A stretch of 59,431 nucleotides of DNA from Vulgatibacter sp035565615 (GTDB lineage Bacteria > Myxococcota > Myxococcia > Myxococcales > Vulgatibacteraceae): NCBI GenBank assembly GCA_035565615.1, contig DATMSB010000135.1, positions 1 to 59,431 of the forward strand. The letters run 5' to 3'. A program made the position numbers and the translations under genes. Below, in pieces: positions 7,977 to 16,402 of this stretch. Under the pieces are notes generated by a model that saw only the letters and a program-made list of their open reading frames with translations, ran no database searches and was not told the origin of the DNA. The number at the start of each line of letters is the position of its first letter. Within the stretch, counting starts at the first letter, position 1.

Positions 7977-8957
7977 ATGCGAACCGCCCGCGCCGTCCAG
8001 ATCGTCGATCCCTCTCACCTGCGCATCGCGGAGATCTTCGTGCGCGATCCGGGCCCTGGCGAGATCCTCGTCGCGGTCGCCGCCGCCGGCCTGAACCGCG
8101 CCGACGTGCTGCAGCGCAAGGGGCTCTACCCGGCGCCGCCGGGCGCGCCCGCCGACGTGCCGGGCCTCGAGTACGCGGGGACGGTGGAGGCGGTGGGCGA
8201 AGGCGTGCTCTCGCACCGCCCGGGCGATCGGGTGATGGGCATCGTGGGCGGGGGCGCGATGGCGACGCACCTCGTGGTCCACGAGCGCGAGACGATCCCC
8301 GCGCCGGAAGGCCTCGGCCTGGAGGAGGCGGCGGCGATCCCGGAGGTCTTCTTCACCGCGTACGACGCCCTCTTCGTCCAGGGCGGCCTGCGCTCGTTCG
8401 ACGTCGTGCTGATCCACGCCGTGGGCAGCGGGGTGGGCACCGCGGCGCTGCAGCTCGCCCGCCACGCCGGCTGCCGAGTCCTGGGGACCTCCCGCTCCGC
8501 CGACAAGCTGCAGCGCGCAGCCCGCTTCGGCCTGGAGCGGGAGGACGCGATCGTGCCCGCCGACGGGCGCTTCGCCGAGCGGGTGCGGGAGCGCTGCGGC
8601 GGCGTCGATCTGATCCTCGATCTGGTGGGCGCCGCCTACGCCGCCGAGAACCTCGCCGCGCTCGCGACGAAGGGCCGGGTCGTGGTCGTGGGGCTGCTGG
8701 GCGGCGCGAGCGCGAACCTGCCCCTCGGCCTCCTCCTGCAGCGGCGCGCCTCCCTCGTGGGCACGGTCCTGCGCAGCCGCCCCCTCGAGGAGAAGGCGCA
8801 CCTCGCCCAGCGCTTCGCGAAGGAGGTGAACCACCTCTTCACCGCCGGCCTGCTTCGGCCGGTGATCGACGCCGTGCTGCCGATGGAGCGGATCGAGGAG
8901 GCGCACGGGAGGCTGGAGCGCAACGAGACCTTCGGGAAGATCGTCCTCGCCTGGTGA
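7977..8957 (+). CDS. NADPH:quinone oxidoreductase, PIG3/zeta-crystallin type
   Basis: This 326-residue medium-chain reductase lacks structural zinc. It has an N-terminal GroES-like domain (GEILVAVAAAGLNRADVLQRKGLYP, VPGLEYAGTVEAVG) and a Rossmann domain with VLIHAVGSGVGTAALQLAR (the A-x-x-G-x-G-x2-A NADPH loop) and GTSRSADKL. The G-L-N-R-A-D-x-L-Q-R stretch is typical of the TP53I3/PIG3 branch, which reduces quinones with NADPH in the cytoplasm. ATG 7968 overlaps the TAGGAT -10 box, so ATG 7977 is the better start. Its TGA directly abuts the stop of the convergent GMC gene, forming TGATCA. Confidence 0.85.
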   Translation: MRTARAVQIVDPSHLRIAEIFVRDPGPGEILVAVAAAGLNRADVLQRKGLYPAPPGAPADVPGLEYAGTVEAVGEGVLSHRPGDRVMGIVGGGAMATHLVVHERETIPAPEGLGLEEAAAIPEVFFTAYDALFVQGGLRSFDVVLIHAVGSGVGTAALQLARHAGCRVLGTSRSADKLQRAARFGLEREDAIVPADGRFAERVRERCGGVDLILDLVGAAYAAENLAALATKGRVVVVGLLGGASANLPLGLLLQRRASLVGTVLRSRPLEEKAHLAQRFAKEVNHLFTAGLLRPVIDAVLPMERIEEAHGRLERNETFGKIVLAW

Positions 8958-10499
8958 TCAGACCGCCGCCGCCACCCGATCCCGCGCCCAGTGGGCCAGG
9001 GCGTAGATCGTCTCGCTGGGGTTCACGCCGAGCGAAGTGGGGAACACCGATCCGTCCACGACGAAGAGGTTCCGGAAGCGGTGGTGGCGCAGGCCGGGGT
9101 CGACGACGCTCCGCTCCGGATCGGCGCCCATGGCGCACCCGCCCATCTGGTGGGCGGTGAAGATGGAGTGGCGCAAGGCCCCGTAGGGCGCGGCCTCGAG
9201 CCGGGGCAGGTCCGCCTCCGATCGCAGGATCACAGGATCCGTATGGAGGGAATGGACCTCGCGGGATCCCGCCGCGAGCTGGATCCGCGCCATCGCCAGG
9301 CACGAGGCGCGGAAGGACTCGGCCAGGGCGTCGGAGATCGGGTAGTCGACCCGCACCCGCCCGTCGCGGCGCAGGGAGACCGTGCCCCCCTCGTCGCCCG
9401 GGAGGAGCCCGTCGATGGCGAGGGAGATGATCGCGCCCATCCGGGGGAGCCTGGCGAGGAAGTCGTGCTGATCCTTGCCGAAGCCGCCGAAGGCCGTCGC
9501 GGCGAGCATGGGGTGCACGGGAGGCGTCTCCAGGAAGAAGCCGATCCTCCCCTCGCCTCGATCGGCGAAGTGATGGGAGCCCACCGCCTGCGGCGCGCCG
9601 TAGAAGGCGCTCACCGGGTGATCGAAGAAGGCCGCCATCACCACCACCGGGTGGAAGAAGGTCCGCCGCCCCACCCTGCCGTTGACGTCCAGGCCCGAGC
9701 GCAGGAAGAGCGCCGGCCCGTTGATGGCGCCGGCGCTCGAGACCAGCACCTTGGGCCGCACCACCAGCCGGCGCCCGGTCGGGCGATCGGTGGCCGGATC
9801 GAGGGCGCTGGCGTGGACGGCGACGGCCTTCGATCCGGAGACCTCGATCCGCTCCGCCCGCGCATTCACACACAGTGAAAGCCCGTCCTCGAGGGCGTCG
9901 GGGATGTAGGTGACGTGCATGGCCTGCTTGCCGTCCACCGGGCAGCCCATGCCGCAGTAGCCGCTGTTGGCGCAGCCGCGCACGTTCCGCCGCAGCGGCG
10001 CCACCTCCCAGCCGAGCGCCCGGCAGCCGTCGAGGAGGACGCGGTTGTTGGCGTTGGCGAGCTCCAGCGGCCACTCGTGGATCGACAGCCGCTCCTCCAC
10101 CGCCTCGAAGTGCGGTGCCAGCGTCGAGGCGTCGATCCCCTCCACCCCGTGGACCCGGCGCCAGTGGTCGAAGATCGAGTCCGGGGTCCGGAAGCACGTG
10201 GTCCAGTTGACGGTGGTGGAGCCCCCGACGCTGCGCCCCTGGAGGATGGTGATGGCGAGGTCCGCCGTCGTCCGCATCCCCCGCTCCTGGTAGAGCATCG
10301 GGTAGGCGTGGGCCTCCTGGAGATCGAACTCGCTCTTGGTGTGGTGGCCGCCCTCCTCGAGCATGACCACGGAGAGCCCGCGCTCGACCAGGCCCGCTGC
10401 CAGGACGGCGCCCCCGGCGCCGGATCCGACGATGCAGACGTCGCAGCGGACGGACTCGTCCGACCGGAGCGCGGCTGCGTCGGCGATCGCCCCCTTCAT
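8958..10499 (-). CDS. GMC-family FAD oxidoreductase
   Basis: This 513-residue flavoprotein begins near residue 20 with the FAD-binding CDVCIVGSGAGGAVLAAGL. GRSVGGSTTVNW is the GMC substrate loop. CANSGYCGMGCPVDGKQ is a four-Cys segment seen in the long-chain alcohol oxidase and related branches. The C-terminus has HQMGGCAMG and VVDGSVFPTSLGVNPSETI, carrying the catalytic His/Asn region. Its start overlaps the stop of the small-subunit gene (ATGA at 10499-10496), so the two should be made together. The pair resembles membrane-associated gluconate-2-dehydrogenase-like dehydrogenases, but I see no cytochrome subunit. The substrate cannot be told. Confidence 0.85.
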   Translation of the reverse strand: MKGAIADAAALRSDESVRCDVCIVGSGAGGAVLAAGLVERGLSVVMLEEGGHHTKSEFDLQEAHAYPMLYQERGMRTTADLAITILQGRSVGGSTTVNWTTCFRTPDSIFDHWRRVHGVEGIDASTLAPHFEAVEERLSIHEWPLELANANNRVLLDGCRALGWEVAPLRRNVRGCANSGYCGMGCPVDGKQAMHVTYIPDALEDGLSLCVNARAERIEVSGSKAVAVHASALDPATDRPTGRRLVVRPKVLVSSAGAINGPALFLRSGLDVNGRVGRRTFFHPVVVMAAFFDHPVSAFYGAPQAVGSHHFADRGEGRIGFFLETPPVHPMLAATAFGGFGKDQHDFLARLPRMGAIISLAIDGLLPGDEGGTVSLRRDGRVRVDYPISDALAESFRASCLAMARIQLAAGSREVHSLHTDPVILRSEADLPRLEAAPYGALRHSIFTAHQMGGCAMGADPERSVVDPGLRHHRFRNLFVVDGSVFPTSLGVNPSETIYALAHWARDRVAAAV

Positions 10500-11035
10500 C
10501 GCGCGTCTTCCGCGAGGTTGCCGAAGTCCGGCGGCCCCGGGTAGCCGACCGCGGGCTGGATCTCCGGCGACGCGTAGTACGCCGCGGCGCAGAGGCCGCG
10601 GATCGCCCGGTAGGCGGTGCGCCGCAGGCCCAGGCGGCTGCGCCTCCAGGCCTGCAGGGCCTCGTCCTGCGCCTGCGGCTCCAGGGCGGTGAAGGGCCGC
10701 GGCCTGCCGTCGAGGAGGAGACCGGCGACGCCGTTCTCCAGGAGGTGGAGGACCTGCTTGATCTCCTCCACCACCGACGGGTGGACGCCGGCGAGGAGCT
10801 CGTCGACCTTCTCCGCGACCTGGAGCTCGGACGCCGCCGGGAACGCCCCTTCGGCCGGCGCCACCCGATCGGCGACGGCGGCGAGGATCGAGAAGGTCCG
10901 CTCGTCCAGGGCGCGCAAGGGGCGGGAGGGCCTGCGGAGGTGGGTCTGCTGCAGCGAGAGGCCCACGCCCCCCGCCGCCAGGGCGACTGCACCTCCCAGC
11001 CCGTATCGGATCACCGCTCGTCGAGACAGTCCCAC
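10496..11035 (-). CDS. Gluconate 2-dehydrogenase subunit 3-like small subunit with TAT-like signal
   Basis: The protein has about 179 residues from GTG 11035. The N-terminus MGLSRRAVIRYGLGGAVALAAGG has a twin-arginine motif and a hydrophobic stretch, so it is probably exported folded by the TAT route or anchored. RTFSILAAVADRVAPAEGAFPAA and the later helices fit the subunit-3 family that accompanies GMC dehydrogenases and helps them mature or export. The overlap with the GMC start supports that partnership. A longer frame reaches 11506 but lacks homology there and runs through the neighbouring gene. A weak promoter (TTTCGC, 17 bp, TAGCGT; 11074-11046) would give a near-leaderless mRNA. Confidence 0.75.
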   Translation of the reverse strand: MGLSRRAVIRYGLGGAVALAAGGVGLSLQQTHLRRPSRPLRALDERTFSILAAVADRVAPAEGAFPAASELQVAEKVDELLAGVHPSVVEEIKQVLHLLENGVAGLLLDGRPRPFTALEPQAQDEALQAWRRSRLGLRRTAYRAIRGLCAAAYYASPEIQPAVGYPGPPDFGNLAEDAR

Positions 11036-11096
11036 GTGAGGGAAGACGCTACCACCGCCGGGCGGGGCGCGAAATCGCCGCCTCCCGAATCTTCCG

Positions 11097-11666
11097 TCAG
11101 AAGACGAGGCCGCCGTGGATCCCGATCCCGACCCAGTCGAAGAGCGGGGAGAGGGCGATCGCGTTCCACGACGCCTGGATCCCGACGCGAAGGACCCCGA
11201 GGCCCGCGTATTCCAGCGCGGCGCCGGCGTCGAAGGAGGCCCCCAGCTCGTGGCCCCGACCCGGGTCGCGCCGGCCCAGGCCGCCGTGGGCGAAGACTGC
11301 GGGCTGGAAGTCCCCGGCCCAGGCGAGGCGGAGCCCACCCAGCGCGCGGAACGCGGTGTGGTCCGGCGGTGAGTCGAGGGAGATCCGCTCGGCCTTGCCG
11401 AAGCGCGCGAAGCTCCCCATGACCTCCGGAGTGAGGAGCAGGCCCGCGCCGAGGTCGATCTGCAACCCCACCCTCGGGTCGACGCTGAAGCCCGTGGTGG
11501 CGTCATTCTCGTCGCTGAGGCCGATCACCGCGTTGGCGTCTACGGCGATCATCACCTGCACGCCCCGGGTCCGCTCCGCGAGCTCCTCCGCTCCCGCCTG
11601 CTCCGGGGAGATCCCCGCGTCCGTGGCGGGGAGGGCGGCGAGCAGCAGAAAGAGGCTGGCGAGCAT
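11097..11666 (-). CDS. Putative outer-membrane beta-barrel protein
   Basis: This protein of 189 residues from ATG 11666 has a signal peptide (MLASLFLLLAALPATDAG) with a probable cleavage after residue 17. The rest alternates polar and hydrophobic residues in strands such as GVQVMIAVDANAVIGL, DPRVGLQIDLGAGLLLTPEVM and AFRALGGLRLAWAG. The last residues, IGIHGGLVF, end in Phe, the usual outer-membrane barrel signal. It is most like small porin/OmpA-barrel-type proteins of 8 strands. No closer family is recognised. It is divergent from mltG and lies upstream of the GMC pair in the same direction, but no functional tie is evident. Confidence 0.6.
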   Translation of the reverse strand: MLASLFLLLAALPATDAGISPEQAGAEELAERTRGVQVMIAVDANAVIGLSDENDATTGFSVDPRVGLQIDLGAGLLLTPEVMGSFARFGKAERISLDSPPDHTAFRALGGLRLAWAGDFQPAVFAHGGLGRRDPGRGHELGASFDAGAALEYAGLGVLRVGIQASWNAIALSPLFDWVGIGIHGGLVF

Positions 11667-11831
11667 GCGCACCCCCGGCCGTTCTCTGCGGCCGAAACGG
11701 GAAGCTATGCACGACGGGGGCGGACAGGCCGCCCGATTTGGTAGGCTGCGCCGCCGGTCGGGCAGGCGACAGATTGGAGCGGCGGGTGCCCCGGCCCGAT
11801 CGGCGACGTGGGCGGCGCAAGGGTTTGGGAC

Positions 11832-12842
11832 ATGATCAAGAAGCTCCTCGCGGTCTCCTGCCTCCTCGCCATCGTGGCAGGGGCCGGGGCCTACGTCTGG
11901 CTGGAGCGGGCCGTGCACACGCCCCTGCGCCCGGACGACGACGCGTCGATCGAGATCACGGTGCCCAGGGGGGCCACGGGCCGATCGATCTTCGGACTCC
12001 TGGAGCGCGAGGGCCTTGTCGAGGATCGGATCGCGTGGCGCTACCACCTGTGGCGCCGCGGCGGCCTCGCCGTGAAGGCCGGGAGGCACGCGCTCTCGCC
12101 CGCGATGGAGCTGGCGGAGATCGCCACCGCCCTGGAGGGCGCGCCCCTCCCCGACGACGTCCCCTTCGTGATGATCGAGGGCTGGCGCCTGCGGGACACC
12201 GACGCCGCCCTCGCGAAGGAGGGGTGGATCCGCCCCGGCGCGTACGTCGAGGCCGCCAGCGATCCCTCGAGGTTCCGCGCGGAGTTCCCGCTCCCGTCGG
12301 GGACCCTGGAGGGATACCTCTACCCCGAGACCTACTCGGTGGTCCCCGATCGCTTCGACGTGGACGAGCTGGTGCAGCGGCAGCTCGACACCTTCGCCGC
12401 GCGGCTCTGGCGACCCCACCGCGCCGAGCTGGAGGCGAGCGGCCGCTCCCTGCACGAGATCGTGATCATGGCGTCGCTCCTCGAGCGGGAGGAGCCCGTC
12501 CCCGCGCAGCGGGATCTCGTCGCCGGGATCCTCTGGAAGCGGATCGACGCGAGGCAGCCGCTGGGCGTCGACGCCACCAGCCGCTACCTCCTCGCCGAGT
12601 GGAACGATCGCAGGGCGTTCCTCGCCAAGCTCCGCGACCCGTCGGATCCGTGGAATACCCGGACCCGCGCGGGCCTGCCGCCCGGCCCCATCGGCGCGCC
12701 GACCATCGAGTCGCTCCTCGCCGCGATGCGACCCAAGTCCAGCCCCTACTGGTACTACCTGCACGACGCCGATCGCGTGCTCCGCCCCTCGCGCAACGCG
12801 GCGGAGCACGAGGCGCTGCGCAAGCGCTACAACGTCTACTGA
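11832..12842 (+). CDS. mltG: MltG endolytic murein transglycosylase
   Basis: This 336-residue protein has one N-terminal membrane helix (KLLAVSCLLAIVAGAGAYVWL), a LysM-like region, then the YceG catalytic domain. EGYLYPETY, IVIMASLLEREEPV (catalytic Glu in the A-S-x-x-E-R/K-E motif), LGVDATSRY and AGLPPGPIGAPTIESL are all family landmarks. The usual Y-N-T-Y is W-N-T-R here. MltG cuts nascent peptidoglycan strands at the cytoplasmic membrane and sets glycan length. Start ATG 11832 follows AAGGG; GTG 11808 is less likely. A TAGGCT at 11742-11747 could be a -10 box but has no matching -35. Confidence 0.9.
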   Translation: MIKKLLAVSCLLAIVAGAGAYVWLERAVHTPLRPDDDASIEITVPRGATGRSIFGLLEREGLVEDRIAWRYHLWRRGGLAVKAGRHALSPAMELAEIATALEGAPLPDDVPFVMIEGWRLRDTDAALAKEGWIRPGAYVEAASDPSRFRAEFPLPSGTLEGYLYPETYSVVPDRFDVDELVQRQLDTFAARLWRPHRAELEASGRSLHEIVIMASLLEREEPVPAQRDLVAGILWKRIDARQPLGVDATSRYLLAEWNDRRAFLAKLRDPSDPWNTRTRAGLPPGPIGAPTIESLLAAMRPKSSPYWYYLHDADRVLRPSRNAAEHEALRKRYNVY

Positions 12843-12885
12843 CGATCCGCCCGCCGGGCGATCCCACCTTATCTCCGGAGCGTCG

Positions 12886-13428
12886 ATGGCCGACGTGGTT
12901 CGATTTTTCATGGGGCCCGAGGACGAGCGGGCGTTCTTGCGGGAGGTGGCGCCGCTGGGGCTGGAGCTCTACCCGCGGGTGGTACCGGCGGACTGGAAGG
13001 CGCCGCGGGTGGACGAGTCCCTCGCCGGCAGCCTCGACGAGAGCGAGTACTACCTGGGGATCCCGGAGGCGGGCGCCATCACCGTCGATCGGATCAAGCG
13101 CGGGCCCAACAAGGGGAAGCTGATGATCCTCGAGGTGGTCTCGCCGGTGATCTTCTTCGAGCGCTCCCTCCGCGACGAGGACGGGGCCCTGCGCAGCGGC
13201 CGGCTCTGGGCCGAGCTCCAGGTGTCGGGGGACGTGCAGCGCCGGGTGCAGAAGACCCCGGTCGTGGAGCGGACCTTCCGGAAGGTCGCGGAGATCGTCG
13301 GCCGGCGCGCGCGCAGGTCGCGGCCGGTGGGGTGGCTGATCCTTCCGGAGGCGAGCCGCATGCACGCCGAGGGCGTCGAGCTGCGCGACGCGGGGCGCAA
13401 GGGGACCGTGGTCCGCCCCTACCGATGA
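12886..13428 (+). CDS. Conserved hypothetical protein
   Basis: This soluble 180-residue protein (MADVVRFFMGPEDERAFLREV) has no signal peptide or membrane segment. The first ~110 residues look like mixed alpha/beta. The middle has a run of basic and hydrophobic residues (DRIKRGPNKGKLMILEVVSPVIFFERS). The C-terminal third is basic, with GRRARRSRPVGWLILPEASRM. A GGAG ribosome site precedes ATG 12886. It follows mltG by 43 bp in the same direction, so it may share its transcript. I do not recognise a family. The charge pattern could suit nucleic-acid or phosphate-ligand binding, but that is a guess. Confidence 0.7.
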   Translation: MADVVRFFMGPEDERAFLREVAPLGLELYPRVVPADWKAPRVDESLAGSLDESEYYLGIPEAGAITVDRIKRGPNKGKLMILEVVSPVIFFERSLRDEDGALRSGRLWAELQVSGDVQRRVQKTPVVERTFRKVAEIVGRRARRSRPVGWLILPEASRMHAEGVELRDAGRKGTVVRPYR

Positions 13429-13537
13429 GCCCGCCTCCCGGCCGGGAATGCGCCGGCGAGGCGGCCGTTCTCTTGCCCGCCAGCCCCTCTCCACGCTAAG
13501 GGTGGGGCGTTTTCACGATCCACTCCGGAGGTACTCC

Positions 13538-14083
13538 GTGTCCAAGATCCTTCTCTCGCTGTTCGCCGCCGTCGCCCTCTCCGTCCCCTCCATCGCCCTC
13601 GCCTGCCCGGGCCATGCCAAGGGCGAGGCCGGCGCGGCCTGCGAGAAGTGCACGTCGGGAGAGTGCCCCCACGCCAAGGCGGCCAAGGCCGCGGGCGAGA
13701 AGGGCGAAAAGGGCGAGTGCGCCTGCCGGAAGGGCAAGGAGGCGCAGGCCAGGAAGTGGAAGGAGATCACGGTCGAGCAGCTCGCCGCCCTCGGCGAGGG
13801 CGAGGTGACGATCTTCGACGTGAACAACGAGAAGGTCCGCGGCGCGCACGGCGTGATCCCCGGTGCCGTGCTGCTGTCCTCGTCGAGCCAGTACGACCTC
13901 TCGGTGCTGCCGAAGGACAAGGACGCCAAGCTGGTGTTCTACTGCGCCAACACCCGGTGCACCGCCGCCCCCACCGCCGCCGAGCGGGCCATCGACGCGG
14001 GCTTCCGCGACGTGAACGTGCTGCACGTGGGCGTCGTCGGCTGGAAGGAGGCCGGCAAGAAGACCGACGCGCCGCGCACCTGA
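13538..14083 (+). CDS. Exported rhodanese-like protein with Cys/His-rich N-terminus
   Basis: This 181-residue protein starts at GTG 13538, six bases after CGGAGG. A signal peptide (SKILLSLFAAVALSVPSIALA) is followed by a segment with six cysteines and two histidines (C23, C35, C38, C43, C61, C63), in C-x2-C and C-x-C spacings that suit a metal or cluster site. Residues 75-175 are a rhodanese domain; LVFYCANTRCTAAPTAA holds the active-site Cys136 with a second Cys at 141. It probably handles sulfur or metal in the periplasm. A bidirectional hairpin terminator follows. Confidence 0.8.
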   Translation: MSKILLSLFAAVALSVPSIALACPGHAKGEAGAACEKCTSGECPHAKAAKAAGEKGEKGECACRKGKEAQARKWKEITVEQLAALGEGEVTIFDVNNEKVRGAHGVIPGAVLLSSSSQYDLSVLPKDKDAKLVFYCANTRCTAAPTAAERAIDAGFRDVNVLHVGVVGWKEAGKKTDAPRT

Positions 14084-14111
14084 GCCCCGCAGGCCTCACG
14101 CGCGAACCGAG

Positions 14112-14145
14112 CGGCCGCCGCCACCTTCGAGGTGGTGCGCGGCCG
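14112..14145. terminator. Bidirectional hairpin terminator between rhodanese and egtB
   Basis: A 13-14 bp stem with one bulged base and a TTCGA loop (14126-14130) lies between the converging stops at 14083 and 14191. On the plus strand it is followed by GTTCTCGTCTC, a weak pyrimidine-rich tail. It is the best terminator candidate in the window. Confidence 0.65.
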
Positions 14146-14190
14146 TTCTCGTCTCTCGCGACCGTACGATCGCCCGCTCCCGGCGGAGGA

Positions 14191-15480
14191 TCAGGCCGGA
14201 TCGGCGGCGAGGCGCAGGCCCGTGGGGAACGCCCTCGTCTCCGGCTCGAACCAGTTGCGGAACGCGGCGCGGGCGATGGCCGGATGGGTGAGGTGGCAGC
14301 CGCCCCGCAGCACCCGGTGGGCATCGCCGAACCAGGGCTCGCTGTACCCGCGATAGGGCCCCGGCGTGAAACCCGGATACGGCCGGAACGGATCCGCCGT
14401 CCACTCCCACACGTTGCCGGCGAAGTCGAGGCCGCCGCAGGGCGCCGCCGGTCCGCCGCAGGGCGCGGTGTCGCAGGCCTCCAGCCCCAGGGCGGCCTCC
14501 GCCGCCCCGCCGGGATCGTCCCCCCACGGCCAGCGGCGCTTCGCCCCGGCGGCGTCGTCCCACGACGCCGCCCGCTCCCACTCGTCCTCGCGGGGCAGCC
14601 GCGCCCCCGCCCACCGGGCGAAGGCCTGCGCTTCGAACCAGGACACGTGGGCCACCGGATGCCCGGGCTCCACCGGCCTCGGTCCCGCGAGGGTCCGGCG
14701 CGTCCACCCGCCCGGTCCCCGGCTCCAGTGTAGAGGCGCGGCGGCCCGGATCCCGCGGCGCCACCCGATCCCCTCGGGGCTCCACAAGCGATCGTCGGCG
14801 TAGCCCCCCGCCTCCATGAACGCGAGCCATTCGCCGTTGGTCACCGGCGTGCGGCCGATGCGAAAGGCGGGCACCTCCACCTCGTGGGCGCGCCGCTCGT
14901 TGTCCCAGCCGTCCGGATCGTCGTCCGCGCCCAGCACGACGCGGCCCCCCGGGATCGCGAGCATCCCGCCCTCCGCCGGCGGCGCGCTTCTCGGAGGGGG
15001 CAGGCCGTCGATGGCCAGGCCGTCCAGGAGGCGGATCACCGCCATCGTCTCGGCGTGCTGCCGCTCGTGGTTGGTGACGAAGCGAAAGCACCACCCGCCC
15101 TCCAGGAGGGAGGGCTCCTTCGCCTCGTCCAGGCGCTCGAGGGCGGCGAGGGTATGCTCTCGCACCCGATCGCGGTAGGCGTGGATCTCCGGCAGCGCCG
15201 GGACCCGCCGGTGGCGGCTGCCCTTGGGGCTGGAGAAGGTGTCGAAGATCCCGTCGAGCCGCGGATCGATCGGCGGCCGCCCGAAGGCCCGCCGCAGCAC
15301 CCAGACCTCCTCCTGCCAGGCGACGTGGCCGGCATGCCACGCCAGCGGCGAGAACGCCTCATGGAGCTGCCGCCGCGCGTCCTCCTCCGTGAGACCGGCC
15401 AAGAGGCGCCCGGTGGAGCGGCGGGCCTCCTCGAGGCCGGCAGCGAGGTCCACGGGATCCGGATCGGCAGCGAAGCTCAA
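14191..15480 (-). CDS. egtB: EgtB-type ergothioneine sulfoxide synthase
   Basis: The protein has about 429 residues. The N-terminal DinB-like half carries the non-haem iron triad: SPLAWHAGH near residues 44-52 and HERQHAE at 138-144 (the H-x3-H-x-E motif). The C-terminal half is a formylglycine-enzyme-like domain with PVTNGEWLAFMEAGGY, HPVAHVSWFEAQAFARW, FAGNVWEWT and RVLRGG. EgtB joins hercynine to a thiol donor with oxygen. I take TTG 15480 as start because it overlaps the egtC stop as TTGA; the frame is open to 15552 but would then run 76 bp into egtC. The close relative SenA (selenoneine) is possible, but no senB or senC is present. Confidence 0.85.
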   Translation of the reverse strand: MSFAADPDPVDLAAGLEEARRSTGRLLAGLTEEDARRQLHEAFSPLAWHAGHVAWQEEVWVLRRAFGRPPIDPRLDGIFDTFSSPKGSRHRRVPALPEIHAYRDRVREHTLAALERLDEAKEPSLLEGGWCFRFVTNHERQHAETMAVIRLLDGLAIDGLPPPRSAPPAEGGMLAIPGGRVVLGADDDPDGWDNERRAHEVEVPAFRIGRTPVTNGEWLAFMEAGGYADDRLWSPEGIGWRRGIRAAAPLHWSRGPGGWTRRTLAGPRPVEPGHPVAHVSWFEAQAFARWAGARLPREDEWERAASWDDAAGAKRRWPWGDDPGGAAEAALGLEACDTAPCGGPAAPCGGLDFAGNVWEWTADPFRPYPGFTPGPYRGYSEPWFGDAHRVLRGGCHLTHPAIARAAFRNWFEPETRAFPTGLRLAADPA

Positions 15481-16262
15481 GGGACCGACACCTCGCGCAG
15501 GGATCGCCCCCGCGCCGCCACGACGGCGCGATCCGGCGGCACGCCGCGCCAACCGGGCCGATCGTCCAGGCGCTCCGAGGCGATCGTGATCCCGTCGGGA
15601 TCCTGCGACACGTAGAGCGAGGGAGGATCACATCCGAAGGCGGTCCGCAGCGCCACCATGGAGTCCCCGTCGGCGAGCACGACCGAGAAGCAGGCATGCG
15701 ACGCCCACGATCGCACGTCGCCGATCGCGCCGGCCGCTGCGTCCAGGAGGGCGTCGCCGCCTTCGGTCCCCTCGCCCCGCCTCCGGTCGAGCCGGTCGGC
15801 GACGAGGGCGAAGAGGTGCTCCGAGTCGCTCGTCCCCTCCACCTGCGCGTACCGAGCGTCGGAGAGCGCCGCGCGGAGCTTGCGCTGCACCTTCCGTCGG
15901 AAGTCGCCGATGAAGCCGTTGTGCAGGAACGCGATCCGCCCCGTGGCGAAGGGCTGGGTGTTCGCCTGGGAGAGGCTCGTCGGCTCGGTCGCGCTGCGCA
16001 CCGCCGCCACCATGCACCCCGAGCGGACGGCCCTTCCCAGGTGGGGGAGGTTCACGTCGGCCCAGATGGGGAGCGTGCTCCGGTAGAGGCAGGGCTCCGG
16101 ATCGCCGGCGACGAAGAACCCCGCCCCCCAGCCGTCCGCGTTGACCGTGGCGCTCTTCGTCTCCAGCGGGCGGTAGCTCTGCCGCACCAGGGAGTGCGGT
16201 GGATCCGAGACGAGGGATCCCAGGGATCGCGGGGCGCCCAGCCAGCCGAGGAGTCTGCACAC
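15477..16262 (-). CDS. egtC: EgtC-type class II glutamine amidotransferase
   Basis: This 261-residue protein begins MCRLLGWLGAP at GTG 16262, which places the nucleophile Cys at position 2 as required for an N-terminal nucleophile amidotransferase. NADGWGAGFF, HNGFIGDF and EGTSDSEHLFAL are the other class-II landmarks. EgtC removes the glutamyl group from gamma-glutamyl-hercynylcysteine sulfoxide, so its presence implies that the adjacent EgtB uses gamma-glutamylcysteine, as in actinobacteria. The longer frame to 16385 would destroy the N-terminal Cys and is rejected. TATCGT six bases before the GTG could be a leaderless -10. It is divergent from egtD. Confidence 0.88.
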   Translation of the reverse strand: MCRLLGWLGAPRSLGSLVSDPPHSLVRQSYRPLETKSATVNADGWGAGFFVAGDPEPCLYRSTLPIWADVNLPHLGRAVRSGCMVAAVRSATEPTSLSQANTQPFATGRIAFLHNGFIGDFRRKVQRKLRAALSDARYAQVEGTSDSEHLFALVADRLDRRRGEGTEGGDALLDAAAGAIGDVRSWASHACFSVVLADGDSMVALRTAFGCDPPSLYVSQDPDGITIASERLDDRPGWRGVPPDRAVVAARGRSLREVSVP

Positions 16263-16402
16263 GACACCACGATAGCCCGCTCCCGGGGGTGGCGTGAAGG
16301 TCGGGGAGGAGAAGATGAGGAGGATCCTCGGGAGGGATCGGTGTATCCAGGTTGAATGCGGGTGCATCCTGATCCGCACCGGCACCCGAGCGGGGAGCCC
16401 TC

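Noticed and set aside
5253..8906. A single 1217-residue minus-strand protein ending in a universal stress domain
   Set aside because: Only the last 143 residues are a protein family; the rest is antisense to four plus-strand genes. The start behind GGAGG at 5684 is far better.
16263..16402. Riboswitch or operator between egtC and egtD
   Set aside because: A loose GGGTGC...GCACCC inverted repeat is present near 16359-16388, but the arms are short and the loop long; GC content makes this likely by chance.
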